A stretch of DNA of 64,000 nt from Candidatus Dechloromonas phosphorivorans. Its GTDB lineage: Bacteria; Pseudomonadota; Gammaproteobacteria; Burkholderiales; Rhodocyclaceae. How positions within the stretch are numbered: the first letter of the stretch is position 1; the number at the start of each line of letters is the position of its first letter. The position numbers were made by a program, and so were the translations under genes. This document shows, one piece after another, positions 63,114 to 64,000 of the stretch. Location of the stretch: positions 248,001 through 312,000 of the forward strand of contig JADKIP010000012.1 of NCBI GenBank assembly GCA_016721185.1, given 5' to 3'. The notes below the pieces were generated by a model, which was not told the DNA's origin, made no database searches, and was given only the letters and a program-made list of their open reading frames with translations.

Positions 63114-63896
63114 ATGGAAAACCAGATCGAGCAGATTTACCAAAGCGAACAACCCGCGCCAAAGGCGCAACCCTTTTCCGACGCTGACCGGGCGGCGGTC
63201 TATCAGTCCATTTTCAGCCGTCGTGATGTGCGTGGGCAGTTTTTGCCGACCCCCGTGCCCGATGACGTCTTGAGCCGCCTCCTGATGGCGGCGCATCACG
63301 CCCCCTCGGTCGGTTTCATGCAGCCGTGGAATTTTCTGCTGATCCGTTCGCCGGCCGTCAAGCAACGCGTCCATAGCGTTTTCAAGAAGGCCAATAGCGA
63401 AGCCGCCGCGATGTTCGAGGAAGGTCGCCGCGAGGTTTACAGCAGCCTGAAGCTGGAAGGCATTCTTGAAGCGCCGATCAGCCTGTGCATTACCTGCGAC
63501 CGCGAGCGCACCGGCCCGGTCGTCGTTGGCCGCACCCACATCAAGACGATGGATTTGTACTCCAGCGTGTGCGCCGTGCAGAACCTCTGGCTGGCGGCGC
63601 GTGCCGAAGGTTTGGGCGTTGGTTGGGTGAGCATTTTCAGCCAGCCCGAGTTGCAGGAGGCTTTGGGTATTCCAGCGAATATCGTACCGATTGCCTACCT
63701 GTGCATCGGCTACGTCAGCCATTTCCACGACAAGCCGGAACTGGAAAAGGCCGGCTGGCTGCCGCGCCTGCCGATCGAGGAACTGGTTTTTCACGACCAT
63801 TGGGGCGCGACCGATTTTGAGCAAAATAGCCCGTTGACCGCAGCATTGCGTGAAATGCAGGCCAACATTCAGGAAAACGGCATCTTCCCGCGATGA
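63114..63896 (+). CDS. bluB: 5,6-dimethylbenzimidazole synthase BluB
   Basis: A 260-residue flavin-destroying enzyme that makes the dimethylbenzimidazole lower ligand from FMNH2 and oxygen. The nitroreductase-like fold begins SIFSRRDVRGQF (flavin phosphate binding); HHAPSVGFMQPWNFLLI and GLGVGWVSIFSQPELQEALGIP are BluB motifs. It has a clear AGGGGAA ribosome site, and the ATGA at its end couples it to cbiB. Confidence 0.95.
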   Translation: MENQIEQIYQSEQPAPKAQPFSDADRAAVYQSIFSRRDVRGQFLPTPVPDDVLSRLLMAAHHAPSVGFMQPWNFLLIRSPAVKQRVHSVFKKANSEAAAMFEEGRREVYSSLKLEGILEAPISLCITCDRERTGPVVVGRTHIKTMDLYSSVCAVQNLWLAARAEGLGVGWVSIFSQPELQEALGIPANIVPIAYLCIGYVSHFHDKPELEKAGWLPRLPIEELVFHDHWGATDFEQNSPLTAALREMQANIQENGIFPR

Positions 63897-64000
63897 GTTG
63901 GAGTGACGCCGATCTGGCAACGTATTTCGCTGCATTCTCGATGCCGTTGGCGGCCCTGGTGGCGGTGCTGCTCGACCGCCTGCTCGGCGAGGCGCAGCGT
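63893..64000 (+). CDS. cbiB: Adenosylcobinamide-phosphate synthase CbiB (start only)
   Basis: Thirty-six residues are visible; the gene runs off the window. The start MSWSDADLATYFAAFSMPLAALVAVLLDRLLGEAQR has the first hydrophobic segment and the LLDRLLGE motif of CbiB/CobD, an inner-membrane enzyme attaching the aminopropanol arm. It overlaps bluB by four bases. Confidence 0.82.
   Translation, partial: MSWSDADLATYFAAFSMPLAALVAVLLDRLLGEAQR

Overview
The window is GC-rich, densely coded bacterial DNA. I read it as a Betaproteobacterium of the Rhodocyclales (Dechloromonas/Azonexus-like). This is an inference from gene content: HPr and enzyme I next to a stand-alone EIIA-Man, the polA / DUF2782 / thrB neighbourhood, paired BPSS1780-type membrane proteins, PaaX, acetoacetyl-CoA synthetase, and NosL/Sco copper proteins that suggest a denitrifying or microaerobic respirer. 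No rRNA, CRISPR array, phage or intact insertion sequence is visible.

Layout. 0-2.2 kb: end of an HDOD gene, a convergent MscS channel, then tRNA-Lys(TTT), tRNA-Lys(CTT) and tRNA-fMet. 2.3-4.7 kb: EIIA-Man, HPr and enzyme I. 4.8-18.1 kb: a copper-handling island. It holds an OprC-like TonB receptor, a frameshifted Crp/Fnr-type regulator, and a long run of tightly packed genes (small membrane protein, Sco, membrane-anchored protein, FtsX-type permease, LolD-type ATPase, polytopic His/Cys membrane protein, TlpA-like lipoprotein, CxxC metal-site mini-protein, Met-rich protein, degenerate HMA protein, Cu(I) P1B-ATPase, HCxGMCGG membrane protein), followed by two NosL-family proteins. 18.2-31.5 kb: housekeeping and accessory genes (ProQ/FinO, dienelactone hydrolase, RNase G, U32 peptidase-family protein, acyltransferase, acetoacetyl-CoA synthetase, Cti, YdcF-like, HMA-like protein, PaaX). 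31.6-36.3 kb: enoyl-CoA hydratase, a UGT-like glycosyltransferase, tungstate-binding protein with a divergent regulator, Maf. 36.3-44.2 kb: RlmH, RsfS, NadD, two membrane paralogues, ThrB, DUF2782, LOG-family protein and PolA. 44.3-55.5 kb: an LPS/surface-glycan locus (MsbA-type exporter, eight glycosyltransferases, O-antigen ligase-type protein). 55.5-64 kb: cobalamin lower-ligand and nucleotide-loop genes (cobC, cobS, cobT, cobU, cobQ, bluB, start of cbiB) with two cobalamin riboswitches, interrupted by a sensorless histidine-kinase-like/response-regulator pair and a Uma2 protein.

The most interesting system is the copper island. Three separate promoters, in front of the TonB receptor, the Sco/ABC/ATPase operon and the NosL pair, carry the same 17-bp inverted repeat TGCGRCR-N3-TGCCRCA. 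Each copy ends 55-66 bases before the start codon and about 32 bases upstream of a -10-like hexamer, the geometry of class II Crp/Fnr activation. A Crp/Fnr-family gene lies in the middle but appears broken by a one-base frameshift. I infer one regulon moving copper across the outer membrane, through the periplasm and over the inner membrane to a cuproenzyme encoded elsewhere. The ABC pair, the HHHCPFC membrane protein and the HMA-like/Met-rich small proteins do not match a copper pathway I can name.

A second genome-scale signal is a dispersed, partly palindromic word, GCTGCGGTCRACCGCAGC or its half GTYGACCGCAGCA. It occurs about eighteen times in 64 kb, in both orientations, inside and between genes.
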